NCBI GenBank assembly: GCA_026018925.1
Contig: JAKSZU010000026.1
Span: 18,777,127-18,841,126, forward strand
From: Tupaia tana
Lineage: Eukaryota > Chordata > Mammalia > Scandentia > Tupaiidae
Length of the DNA stretch: 64,000 bases
Direction: 5' to 3'
The notes under the pieces are model-generated. The model was not told where the DNA came from and ran no database searches. It was given only the letters and a program-made list of their open reading frames with translations. The translations under genes and the position numbers were made by a program. Positions 18,641 through 28,175 of this stretch are shown piece after piece. Position 1 is the stretch's first letter. Each line of letters opens with the position of its first letter.

Positions 18641-19049
18641 AACCACAGCCACCTCGTGGTATCACATCGAGTACACTGTGAGAGACACCCCCCGGGGGAC
18701 AGGGTGGAGCACCCAACCATAACAGAGACCACATTGGGTCAAGGTCACCGCCTCTTAGAAGTTCTCCCTGACTCCCTATCTACAGAGACCTCTGCGTGCC
18801 TTGCAGGTCCACGACTGCAGCTGCCTGGCCTGCTTGAGAGGGAGCAGCGTGTGAAGCCAGAATGGTGTCATGCCACCTCCACGCACGTCCAAGTCTAGGG
18901 TAGAGGGGACTGAGTGAGAAGCAGGTGCGAGAGGGGCCGTGTTTGAGGTGGGTGCTCACTCCCCCGGGACCCACGGGAGCCTTCCCCACTTTCTTCTCTC
19001 CAGCAAGGCTTTTGGGGGATGCAATAATACTAGTAAGCATCGCTGTCAC

Positions 19050-19260
19050 AATGGCTGCCATCGATGGAGCCCCTCCTACTGGCAGCTGTTCCATCTTCTC
19101 CTTTGGCCCCAGGAGCAGCTCCGTGGCAAGGACAGAGTTCATCTCTGAGTCTCCGAGGGCAGGCGAGATGCCTTCAAAGTGACAAAGCCAGAAAGTGGCA
19201 GAACTAGACCTTGTACCGGAGGTGCCTAGTTCTAGAGAACCCTACCCACTGCCCTGTTCT
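19050..19260 (-). mobile_element. MIR
   Basis: GACAAAGCCAGAAAGTGGCA, GAACTAGACCTTGTACC; reverse-complement MIR. Confidence 0.6.
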
Positions 19261-19261
19261 G

Positions 19262-19420
19262 CCTCCCTCTAGAAGGCTGGACTGGTCCAAGTTCGAGTCC
19301 CCTTCCTGCTCCTTGCTAGACAAGCTTTCATTCCTTCACCTGCAAAATTAGGGTCATGCCTCTGCTTCTCCAAGCGTTGGGGAGGATTTCCAACCAGAGG
19401 GGGACTATCCGGTAAGGTGC
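19262..19420 (+). mobile_element. MIR
   Basis: CCAAGTTCGAGTCCCCTTCC, TTCATTCCTTCACCTGCAAA, then GGTGCTGGGACACACAGGG. Adjoins an oppositely oriented MIR. Confidence 0.55.
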
Positions 19421-19729
19421 TGGGACACACAGGGCCACAGTGCTTGCATGGGGACGCTTCAGATGCCGCCCTGCAGAGGTGGGGGTGTGCAGTGGTCAGA
19501 ACAGGGAGCCGGCAGTGGCAAATCCAGCCCTCTCTCTGCACAGAAGGAAATAGGACCCGACCATTTCTAATGGCCCTCAGGCCCGGCTACATCTTGGCCT
19601 TGACAGTCTGGGAGTCAACTGCCTCCCCCTATGGCCCCCCTTGGGCTCCAGCGGGCTCAGAGAGAAGTCGGTTCTGTTCAGACCCCTCCGCCTGCTCGGT
19701 TTCCACCGGCGCTAGGCGGCAGCTCCGCC

Positions 19730-19915
19730 CCTGGCCATTCCCCACTCAGTGCCCAAGCCTCACGTCCCAATGGGGGGCCGAGGGGCTGCGGCTAATTGCA
19801 AATCATTTCTCAGGGCTCCCCGCTGTTCAGCTAAATTCACTGGAACTAATGTGTCCCGAAACAAATTTCACAGAAGAGCCAGGGCAATTACATGATATTT
19901 AGTTCCCCTCCCCGC
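19730..19915. promoter_or_regulatory. Repeat-free block with homeodomain/octamer words
   Basis: GGCTAATTGCAAATCATTTC (octamer variant plus TAAT), CAGCTAAATTCACTGG and GGGCAATTACATGATATTTA within 150 bp. Candidate conserved non-coding element. Confidence 0.4.
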
Positions 19916-20179
19916 GTCACCCACCCGAGGGGAGACTCCGGGCAGGGGCAGAGAGGGCCAAGGGGAGGTATGGGGGGGACATGGATGCAGGGGCCCTCTC
20001 AGGGGCCAGGATGTTTTCCTTCCCATCTCAGAGCCCCTGCCCCGCCTGACCCTCCTCACTGTACCTGTGCCTCTAACTCCTATCTCTGCTGTCATGGTGC
20101 CCAGGATCACCCCTCTTCTGCGCCTCCTCCTTCCCCACAGCTCCTTTGTCTCCAACCCTGAATTTAGGAGACCTCTCAA

Positions 20180-20375
20180 TGTTCTGAGAAGAGTAAGCCC
20201 TGACTTTGAAACCAGCCGATTTGGATTTAGATCCCAGCTTTAGCACTTAGGTGCTGTGTGTCCTTAGAGAAGTTGCTGAACCTCTCTGAGCCTGTTTCCT
20301 AATCCCTGAAACGAGAATGCCCGCTGGAGCTGGCTGTTGTGTAGATTAAACACAATGATGCAGGTAATATCTTCT
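20180..20375 (+). mobile_element. MIR, nearly complete
   Basis: TTGGATTTAGATCCCAGCTT, TGCTGTGTGTCCTTAGAGAA, CCTCTCTGAGCCTGTTTCC and GTGTAGATTAAACACAATGA in order. Confidence 0.88.
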
Positions 20376-20403
20376 ATATGAGTCCACCTACCCCCTCTGT
20401 AAA

Positions 20404-20645
20404 TTTTTTTTAAGTTTTTTTTTTTCTTTCCTAGGCAAGAGAGACAGAGAGAAACAACACATCAACAAAGTCCTGTTGCCACAATCTTCACCGTGTGGAT
20501 CCTCAACCCCGTCTCCATGCAGTGTGGATCTTGGACAAGCGTGTGCCTGTTTGACTCAGGGATGGATCCAGACCCAAACTGGGGACCTTCCCATGTGGGA
20601 CACCTGTCAGAGTGTCACCTTTTACCCATGCCACCATCCAGCCCC
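20404..20645 (-). mobile_element. SINE-C, divergent
   Basis: T tract, GGCAAGAGAGACAGAGAG, CACAATC-type centre, then CCTTCCCATGTGGGACACCT with extra TGTCAGAGTGTCACC before CCACCATCCAGCCCC. Matches the SINE layout, with additional bases in the anticodon-side part of the head. Confidence 0.65.
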
Positions 20646-20696
20646 ACTTCACTCAGTAACTATGGGTCCCCTCCAGGACCTCTTTCTTTCTTTTAA

Positions 20697-20870
20697 AATA
20701 ATTCTCCAAATTATTATTATTATATTATTATTTTTTCATTTCACCAGAGAGAGACAGAGAGAGAGAGAGAAAGGGCAAGTGAGAGAGCAAGCCACCAGGT
20801 GCAGGACTCAAACTGCAGTCAGCCATGTGGGAGTCCAGCGCCTTTCCCCACCACGACACCTGCCGGCCCC
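20697..20870 (-). mobile_element. SINE-B
   Basis: ATTATT tail, TTCACCAGAGAGAGACAGAG, GGACTCAAACTGCAGTC and CTGCCGGCCCC. Confidence 0.9.
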
Positions 20871-21302
20871 CCAGCACCTATTTCACCATGATCATTTCAA
20901 GGGGATCAGTGACCCATCTTTGGAGAGTCTCAGAATCAATCCAAAATAAGAGGAATCAGGAAGCAAAGGCCTGGCTCGCTTCCCCAGAGCCCTCAGCCTG
21001 CCTTCCCACCATCTCTTCCTTCCGCATCTCTGCGTTCCTGGTGGGCTGAAGTCACTCGGAGAGCCATGGGCCCCAAGGGCTTCTGGGAACTGTGTGGCAG
21101 GGGACTACTGATAGCTGTGGGCCATTATGTCTCCATGGCCAGCGGGCCCACATCCTGGCAATATTTGTCCTCAAGGGTGATGTGTCACCCCAGGGCTGGC
21201 TGTGAGTCTACTCCTTGGCCTTCTACGTAAGGCAGCACACCAGCCTGCAGGAGCTCAGTAGACTGGAGTCACACACTTAATGTTTCAAAAGTTAGGAAAC
21301 CA

Positions 21303-21726
21303 GGAGGCCAGCAGGTGGCGTGGTGGTTAAAGGTGCTAGAGACTCCCACATGGCCACCCATGGTTTGGGTCCTGGACCTGGTGGCTTCCTTTCTCACTTT
21401 CCCTCTCTCTCTGGTCAAATTGAAAGATAATAATAAAGTTAAAATAAAATAATATTTTTTTTTGGAGAGGTTTTCACTATAGGGTGTATGTGCTCACCAG
21501 AGAGACAGAGAGACAGAAAGCGAGAAAGCACCTTCCAGGGGGGATGGCACATTGCAATCCCTTCTCCTCCATTCTCCTCTTGAGATCTTGGGCATGCACG
21601 CACATGCGCCCGGCGTGAGTTTAAGCCACCGGATCCGGAACTCGAACTGCAATTGACTACATGGGAGCCCAGCAACATGGCCATTATGCTAACTGCTGGT
21701 CCCAAATAATTCTTTTAAAAAAAAAT
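21303..21726 (+). mobile_element. SINE-B interrupted by SINE-A
   Basis: GGAGGCCAGCAGGTGGCGTG to AAAATAAAATAAT, then after the insertion AATAATTCTTTTAAAAAAA. The outer TSD AAGTTAGGAAACCA is at 21289-21302 and 21727-21740. Confidence 0.93.
21463..21703 (-). mobile_element. SINE-A inside a SINE-B tail
   Basis: TTGGAGAGGTTTTCACTATA to TAACTGCTGGTCCC, flanked by AAATAAT. Insertion into an existing SINE-B shows that this A copy is younger than its host. Confidence 0.93.
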
Positions 21727-21749
21727 AAGTTAGGAAACCATTCACTCAC

Positions 21750-22320
21750 CACTCATTTCAAATGCATCTCCAACGGGATGTTGAAACATCAAGGTCCAAT
21801 GATAACCTTGACCACAGCACGCACCAGGCCCTCTGCAAGGAAGAAAACAGACCCAGTCCCTGTCCCCGACTGCCATTCTGGTGGGAGGCGGACACCCAAC
21901 GAGCGAAGACACAGGGCAGCATCAGAGAGGGCTATGCACCATCCGGCTATAGCACGACTCAGACCGAGACGACGCTGCGCATACCAGGAACCTCTTCAAT
22001 GGGTGCTCACGGATGGTGACATCTCAACTGAGAAAGCCAGAGAAACCGGGGACAAAGCATTTGAGAAAGGACCAGCAAGTGCCCAGGCCCTGAGACGGGA
22101 ATGAGCTGCACTGGTTGGAGGTGAGCAAAGCAGGGAATGGAGGAGAGGAGATGAACGAGGCCAGGCCCGTGGGGCCTCAGAGGTGGACGGAAAGACTTTG
22201 GACTTGGTTCTGAGGATGAAGAAGGTTGGAAGGGGTGAGGTAGGGCTCTGGAAGATCCAGGTGGCTGTGATATGGAGGTGGGGTAGGGGAGCAAGAGGGG
22301 AAGCCAAGAGACCATTGAGG
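21750..22320 (+). mobile_element. Ancient mammal-wide repeat, family not assigned
   Basis: CACGCACCAGGCCCTCTGCA, CCCAGTCCCTGTCCCC, ACATCTCAACTGAGAAAGCC and AAAGACTTTGGACTTGGTTC recall the repeat at 2500-3015. Open frames here are therefore not taken as genes. Confidence 0.5.
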
Positions 22321-22789
22321 AAGCTGTTGTCCAGACAGTAAGGAAGAGGCGTGTCCTAGAGTGGGGATGGGGCACTGTGGACCTGTGATCCACGCCAACA
22401 CCAGGTGAGGCCCAGAGAGGGGACACCATCCACCCCAAGCTCCCCGGTCAGTGACGAGGAGCAAGCCCAGAGCCCCTGTCTCAGGCCAGGCCAGGCTGGG
22501 TCTGGTTTCTTCACATCACCTGCTCCGTGGGGGGCCAGAGCACAAAGCACACCTCTGATTGGTCCTCCATGCATCCAGTGTTAGAGGACTTGCTGCTTAA
22601 AGAGTCCCTGTCGTGCATCCTTTTGTGATGAGAATATCAGCTCTCACGGATGTGCTTCCTAAGTTCAGGGCCCCTTTTCTTTAGAGCGCTGTGAACACGT
22701 CTGTCTTCCTGTCCAGAAATAAAATCCTGTTTAAAAAGACAAGGCCGGCCACTGCCGAGGGCCAGCTTTCATGTCATGAGTACCTTTGG
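22321..22789. other. Unique sequence
   Basis: GC-rich, no CpG island, nothing recognised. Confidence 0.3.
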
Positions 22790-22985
22790 GGCAGGGTTGT
22801 GCGAATCATTCATTTTTTTTTTCATTTGATCTTCGTGAAATGGACTCAGGCGGGCTTTGGTACTGTCCCATTTCACATACGGGAAAACGGAGGTTCAGAG
22901 AGGTGAAGCCATTTGCCCAAGTCGCACAGCCTGCGAAAACCAGAACTCAAGCCAGGTGACAAGTATATCCACTCTGAACCATAAG
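22790..22985 (-). mobile_element. MIR
   Basis: CATACGGGAAAACGGAGGTT, CAGAGAGGTGAAGCCATTTG and CCCAAGTCGCACAGCCTGCG; a textbook reverse-complement MIR. Confidence 0.88.
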
Positions 22986-22995
22986 GTCTACGGTT

Positions 22996-23048
22996 TGAGG
23001 AAGGAAAGAAGGAAAGGAGGGAAGGATGGACAGAAGGAGAAAGGAAGG
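22996..23048. repeat. GGAA-rich purine tract
   Basis: AGGAAGGAAAGAAGGAAAGG-type sequence next to a minus SINE-A; AAAGGAAG is repeated beyond the SINE at 23288-23295, marking its TSD. Confidence 0.8.
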
Positions 23049-23283
23049 TTTTTTTTTTAAGTTTTTTTTTGGTACAGGGGAGAAACAGAGAAATAGAAAG
23101 CAAGAAATCACCCCCCAGGGGGTGGCCATGCAACAATCCCTTCTCCTCCATTCTCTGCTTAGGATTTGGGGCATGCACGCACATGTGCCTGGCATGAGTT
23201 TCAAGTCGCCGGGTCCAGGACTTGAAACACGGTTGACCACGTGGGAGTCCAGCGCCTTAACCACTACACCACCGGCTGGCCCC
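23049..23283 (-). mobile_element. SINE-A
   Basis: T-rich tail, GGTACAGGGGAGAAACAGAG, ATCACCCCCCAGGGGGTGGC, GGACTTGAAACACGG and CCGGCTGGCCCC. Confidence 0.9.
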
Positions 23284-23317
23284 TGGCAAAGGAAGATTTA
23301 GAGACAGAACTCGCTTC

Positions 23318-23542
23318 TGGGCCGGCTAGTGGTGTGGTGAAGGCAGCTGGATCCCACTTGGCCAAGTGCCCTGTTTTAGTCCTGGACCCAGTGGCTTGAA
23401 AAATATTCCGGGCATGTGTCCCTGTCCAAACTCCCAAAAGGAGGGAGAAATGGAGACGGGATGTGGTTGCTTTCTGTCTCTCCCTCTCTGTTTCTCTCCA
23501 GCAAGCGAGCATGCCCTCTGACAAAAACCTCTCCTCTCCGGC
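23318..23542 (+). mobile_element. SINE-A, divergent, hairpin lost
   Basis: GGGCCGGCTAGTGGTGTGGT, TTTTAGTCCTGGACCCAG, AACTCCCAAAAGGAGGGAGA and GCCCTCTGACAAAAACCTCT. The C6/G6 hairpin is missing. Confidence 0.82.
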
Positions 23543-23663
23543 TGTTCAAGGCCTCTTCAGACCTCAGATGACCCTCCTGATCACAGATGTCCCTGCATGG
23601 CAGTCTAAGAACTGTCCTCTGCCGCTAAAGGGCTTCTGGTCCTCGGAGCGGGCTGTGCATGAG

Positions 23664-23678
23664 CCCCCCCCCCCCCCC
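23664..23678. repeat. C15 homopolymer
   Basis: An isolated run of 15 C residues outside any SINE. Confidence 0.9.
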
Positions 23679-23689
23679 ATCTCCTAGTC

Positions 23690-23905
23690 TCCCTTCCCTG
23701 CTAGGAAAGGGGCGGGCCCGCGCCGCTTATCAGCGCCTGAATATACACCCGGACGAGGAAGTAGTCTCCTGACCCCACCCGCCCTTGGCCAAATGAATGC
23801 AATGTCAGCCCCGATAATTCCAAAGCCATAAAGATGATATAGAAAAAAATGTGGGGAACCGCTGCGGGGGAGGGGCGGCGGCGGTGGAGGAGATTACAAA
23901 AAGAG
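23690..23905. promoter_or_regulatory. Repeat-free CpG-containing block
   Basis: GGGGCGGGCCCGCGCCGC followed by CTTATCAGCGCC, CCTTGGCCAAATGAATGCAA, GCCCCGATAATTCC and AAGCCATAAAGATGATATAG. GC box, GATA-like and homeodomain-like words are tightly packed. Confidence 0.4.
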
Positions 23906-25077
23906 GACGCGCTCCTTATCTACCCCGAAGCAGGCCTGGCTGGGGGCTCTCTCGAGCTCCAGGGGGAGGAGTCTGTGCAGCCACCTCCCCAGCTGGGCCC
24001 CTCTCACCCCACCACCCCACCCCGCCCCCGGGCCCAGGAGGAGGCCCCAGAGAAGGACCCGACCAGCTGGGGGTGCTGGATGGAGCCCAGTTGGGGAAGG
24101 GGGGTGGGCAGCCAGGGAGGTGTCCTTAACAGCTGAGTGTGGGACAAGGAGTTGGGGTCCTCTGCAGAGCTGCTGGACTGTGAGCTGGGGACATGCGATC
24201 CTGCCAGCCTGGGAGACCCAGGCACCTGCTGGGCCAGGGGGACTGTCCCAGAATATTGGCAGCCTTGCTTGGGCAAGGTGGTTATTTTAGGAAGAGTGAC
24301 TCAGGGCGTGTTGAGGGGGTGTGAATGGGCCATGCCAGGAAGGGTCACGTGGGTAAGCAGGGCAGGAACCTGGGTTCTGTGGGAGGAGGAAAGAACCCAG
24401 TGGAAACCAGCACTTCCGGGCAGCACCTGCCTCCTCCCATGTAATAATTCTCACTGGGCCCAGTGGGTTAGTGCCAGACTCCCCACTGCACAGCCGGAAA
24501 ACGGAAGCACAGGGGCCATTAGGCACTTCCGGTAAGCGTCACCGGCTTTGCCCTGAGAACAGAGAAGTGCACGGAGCAGCTCACAGACCAGGGGCTTGGA
24601 GGGACCTAGGCTGCCATTGCTCGTGGCCCCCCTGCTGGCCCTGGCCCCCTGGGTGGGATTGCGGAAGTCCTGGCTGTACCTGCGTGGTGGCGCTGTGCCG
24701 AGGGAGTGAGGTGCCAGCGCCACTCCTGTTGGTTACTGAGGGCAGCCTGGGGGCACTGCCGCGAACACTCCCACCGCGGGGCCACCGGACCGGACCACCG
24801 TTCTCCCACTCCTTCCTCGGGGAGTTGCCAGGGCATGGGCCACAGCTTCAGTGACCTTCAAATGAAGGGTTTGGTTTTATCTTGGGGGACACTTGGGGCC
24901 ACTAGGCTAGGGAAATGGAGAAGAGTGACTTCTTTGGGGCTCGTTGTCGTCAGATCAAGAGGTGGGAAAATACAGATCCTTACATGTGGGCCCATTGCCA
25001 GACACCTCTCACCTCTGGCCAGGGTCAGACCCCATGCCTTCAGGGGCACCAAGTCTTCTTTATTTTTACCATCAGTA
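23906..25077. other. GC-rich unique sequence
   Basis: No repeat for most of the stretch. It contains GAATATTGGCAGCCTTGC (24251 onward) and a weak, reverse MIR-like patch near 24480-24560. Open frames are short and cross in several frames, as expected for GC-rich non-coding DNA. Confidence 0.35.
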
Positions 25078-25235
25078 TATGCCACTGGCTCTGTGCCATC
25101 TTGGCAAGTGACTTAAATGCCCCGTGACTCAGTTTCGCATCTGAAAAATGGGGACAAGATGATAACCTGTCCGTCATGTGGAAGATGACTTAAGGAGCCC
25201 CTGGCACACTGTCTAGCACACAGTCAGAACTACCT
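25078..25235 (+). mobile_element. MIR
   Basis: TTGGCAAGTGACTTAAATGC, GACTCAGTTTCGCATCTGAA and CCCCTGGCACACTGTCTAGC. Confidence 0.82.
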
Positions 25236-25250
25236 AGGCATTTGTGTAGC

Positions 25251-25333
25251 TATTGGGTCATCAGAAATGTCATGGTGTCTTTTTCTGTTTTTCTACACAA
25301 AGATGCATCATGACCTTTCCCACCACTCAATAG
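25251..25333. mobile_element. Palindromic mariner-type MITE, copy 1
   Basis: TA, TTGGGTCATCAGAAATGTCA, a T-rich centre, then GCATCATGACCTTTCCCACC and ACTCAATA. The ends are inverted repeats and TA lies at each boundary, as for Tc1/mariner insertion. 83 bp, so non-autonomous. Most diverged of the four copies. Confidence 0.8.
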
Positions 25334-25654
25334 TTGTCCCCTCCCAGGTGGCTGAATCCTGGGTCTAAGGGTGCTGTGCTGGTCGAGGGAGCTAAGCTAG
25401 ACCCAGGAGGGGAAGTGTTGTCATTGGAAGAGGGGTCAAATGCAGCTGTGCTCGTCAGTCTTTGGGGGAAAGTGACAGTGGCAGTGGGGGGGTCTCTGAA
25501 AGGTCCCTTGGGTTTGGGCTGGTTTGGTGGCCCTGGCCGAGGTCGCCGGAGCAGGTCTGCTCTCTGGGAGACACCTGTAGAATCTTTTCCGGTCTTTTCC
25601 CCAGGTCTAGAGGTCATGGCTTTGCATGGAGGAGGAGGGCCTTGATTTCCCCAG

Positions 25655-25745
25655 GACTGGTCACCTTCCTCTGGCAGAGGCGAGCAGGACCTCTGAGGAG
25701 CCTCAGTTTCTCCATCTGTACAATGGACTCCATCTCTCTCCCCTC
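25655..25745 (+). mobile_element. MIR core
   Basis: GAGGAGCCTCAGTTTCTCCA then TCTGTACAATGGACTCC. Confidence 0.7.
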
Positions 25746-25769
25746 TCAGGACCGTGGGAAACAAGCGAA

Positions 25770-25800
25770 AGTGTGTGTGTGTGTGTGTGTGTGCACGCGT
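25770..25800. repeat. (GT)n microsatellite
   Basis: About twelve GT units followed by GCACGCGTATGCAC. Confidence 0.9.
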
Positions 25801-26059
25801 ATGCACATTATATGTGCCTGTTTTGAAGACTCCCAAGTGCTCTAACATGGGAAAGGAGTTAGGGGACAATCTAGTCCCATTCCCTGAAAGTCACACCAGA
25901 TGAGGAGGGGACCAGCAATGTCAGGGAGGGTCCCACCATCACTGTCTTTAGTCCTCAAGTTATCAGCCAAACTGCTCATGGGAGGAAGGCTGAGTGGAGG
26001 GTGGTTTCCAAGAGCAGGGGTTGTGAGTCCCCTTAAGGAAAGCACCACTCTTTGTCCTG

Positions 26060-26228
26060 CAGAGAGAGACAGACAGAGACAGAGAGCTAAACAGACTAAG
26101 AGAGACAGAGGGAGACAAAGATAATCAGAGAGTCAGGGAGACAGTAAGAAATACAGACAGGCAGAGATGGAAGGAGAAAACAGACATAATCAGAGAGGCA
26201 GAGAGAGGGATAAAGAAAGGAAAGAGGA
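26060..26228. repeat. AGACAG purine-rich tract, left part
   Basis: Degenerate AGAGACAGACAGAG/AATCAGAGAG units; continues at 26505-26590 beyond the inserted SINE-A. Confidence 0.85.
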
Positions 26229-26504
26229 GGGAACCAGCAGTTAGCGTAATGGCTATGTCGCTGGACTCCCACGTAGTCGACCGCGGTTCGCGTCTCGGAC
26301 CCGGTGGCTTACAACTCACGCCGGGCGCGTGTGCGTGCGTGCCCAAGATCCTGAGAGGAGAATGGAGGAGAAGGGATTGCGGTGTGACCATCCCCCCTGG
26401 GGGGTGATTTCTCACTTTCTGTCTCTATGTCTCTCTCTGTCTGTCTGGCGAGCGCACGTGCCCTATAGCGAAAAACCTCTCCAAAAAAAGAAAAAAAAAA
26501 AGAA
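26229..26504 (+). mobile_element. SINE-A, young, 17-bp TSD
   Basis: Very close to consensus and CpG-rich: GACCGCGGTTCGCGTCTC, CACGCCGGGCGCGTGTGCG, CATCCCCCCTGGGGGGTGAT and CGAGCGCACGTGCCCTATAG. TSD AAAGAAAGGAAAGAGGA at 26212-26228 and 26505-26521. Confidence 0.96.
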
Positions 26505-26590
26505 AAAGAAAGGAAAGAGGAGACAGATCTGCAGAGATAGAGATAGGAAGAGGGAGACAGAGACAAAGTCAAAGAAAGACAGCCAGGCCA
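26505..26590. repeat. AGACAG purine-rich tract, right part
   Basis: AGATAGAGATAGGAAGAGGG and GAGACAGAGACAAAG; same composition as 26060-26228. Confidence 0.8.
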
Positions 26591-26689
26591 CATCAGACAC
26601 GAGGGGAGCACAGATGGAGAAAGGCTACGGGAGGCCAAGACAGAGGGGGCGGCCGGGCTCTGCTCAGACCTGAGCTGTCTCTGCTCCAC

Positions 26690-27190
26690 GTCCCCGCAGC
26701 CCCCTCCCGGGGCAGGCAGCTCCCTAGCTGCAGACCCCCACCCTGCCTGCACCCCCTCCTTGCCCATCCAGCCTCCTCTCCCACCTGCCACATTCCAACC
26801 ACACCCCTGCTCCATGCTCCCCTCCCGGTCTGCCCCAGCCTCTACTCCAAGCCTCCACCTGCCTGTGCCCCTACCCCCTGCTCCAGACCCCTCCCCACAC
26901 ACACACACCCTACCTGCGCCCCCACTCCCTGCTCCGGACCCCCCACCTGCCCGTGCCCAGCGTATACTCCAGCCCCCCATTCTCCCTGCACCCCCAACCC
27001 CTGTCCTAGCCACGGCTTCCCGACCCTGCCCTACCTACAACCCCACTCCCCGCTCCAGCCTTCCCATTCTCCCTACGTCCCCAGCCCCTGCTGCAGGTCC
27101 CCCAACCCCTTGCTCCAGGTCCTCCGCCCCGCCCGCGTCCTCTCCCCGGTTGCGCCCCTCTCCACGTTGCCCGGGTCGGTGTCCACCCCC
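26690..27190. repeat. C-rich degenerate minisatellite
   Basis: Recurring CCCTGCTCCAGACCCC, CCCTGCTCCGGACCCC, CCCCGCTCCAGCC and CCTTGCTCCAGGTCC words at about 60-120 bp. Long Pro/Ser-rich open frames on both strands come from this composition and are not called as genes. Confidence 0.75.
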
Positions 27191-27535
27191 CCTTCCCGGT
27201 CCCCGTTGCTTCCCTCCCGCCCCCAACCTTCCGAACACGGCAGGGCTTTCTGGCGCCTTTGTGGCCGGCCCCGAAGTGCGCGGCGACAATGGCGGGGTGA
27301 CGGGGGTTAATTCGCGCGCGGAGGTAGGACGCGCGGGCGCCGGGCGGAACAATGCGGGCGGCGCGCCTTTGAGGGCGGCCATTGTGCGCTGTGTGAAACG
27401 CGAAATCTGTTCCTCTGCGCGCCCAGATGCGGGGCGGCCGCCCGCGGGGAGTGGGGGCGCCGCTAGGTGTGAGCGGGGTGGGGGGCGGCCGCGCAGCGCT
27501 GCGTTCAATGGGGTTTAACCCCGTCCCGTCCTGTC
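27100..27535. promoter_or_regulatory. CpG island
   Basis: CpGs are dense: GGCGCCTTTGTGGCCGGCCC, AAGTGCGCGGCGACAATGGC, TTCGCGCGCGGAGG, CGCGGGCGCCGGGCGG and GGCGGCCGCGCAGCGCTGCG. Two ACAATGG words, one on each strand (27286-27296 and 27378-27388), and AACAATGCGG resemble SOX or YY1 sites. It could be a promoter of an unseen transcript or an orphan island; no TATA box or clear first exon can be fixed. Confidence 0.65.
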
Positions 27536-27624
27536 TGCGCCCTTGAACTCCAAGCTGGGGAAGGGTGGCAGTGGGGGTGTCTCTCGAGGTGGGGCGGAAG
27601 CAGGAGGTTCGCGTTCTCCTCCCA

Positions 27625-27720
27625 CCCCGCCCCTGACCTGCTGTGTGCCCTGGAACAAGTCCCAGCCTTCTCTGAGCCTCTGTTCACAGCCTGAAAACCA
27701 GAGGGTGGATTTCACCCAGG
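27625..27720 (+). mobile_element. MIR
   Basis: CCTGCTGTGTGCCCTGGAAC, AAGTCCCAGCCTTCTCTGAG and CCTCTGTTCACAGCCTG. Confidence 0.75.
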
Positions 27721-28089
27721 GACATGCGGGGAGGCTGAAACTCTGGACTGGAAGGGGTTTCAGGATGAGGCAGGGAGAGGCAGGCCCAAGGTCACAGTCA
27801 GGGCTGGCCCACAATGTCAGTCTCTGGGATCCGACCCTCTCCATGAGCCAGGCTAGACTGCCAACCTCTCACAGGGCGGTGAAAGCCCTTAGCCTCCTGC
27901 ACTAACATCACCTCTGTGCCCCTAGAGAAATGTCCTACCCTCTCTGTTTCCTGCCTGGGCAGGGAGGACTTTGCTACCTACCCAGGAGGGCCAAATGAAG
28001 TGGTGTGTGTCAGACTCTTCGTGGGGTCTGTGGGTCTAAGAACACTGTCACCAGGGAGAGCATGCATTCCGTGCCAAAAGGACCCTAAT
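27721..28089. other. Unique sequence
   Basis: Nothing recognised. Confidence 0.3.
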
Positions 28090-28175
28090 CTTATGACATC
28101 TGTATTATTATAGTGAAACATTTCCTGAGTGCTTGCGATAGACCTTTCTAGAACTCCTGTTCACTAGTTTTATCT
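28090..28175 (-). mobile_element. MIR fragment
   Basis: CATTTCCTGAGTGCTTGCGA then ACTAGTTTTATCTCTCATC. Confidence 0.55.

Noticed and set aside
26229..26305. Possible functional tRNA genes at the SINE heads
   Set aside because: Box A and box B are present, but the acceptor and anticodon stems do not close and a SINE body and A tail follow.
26309..27518. Long open frames (up to about 250 codons) rich in Pro, Ser, Gly or Arg on both strands
   Set aside because: They run through a SINE-A, the C-rich minisatellite and the CpG island. The residues simply reflect GC/C-rich repeats; no domain or splice pattern is visible.
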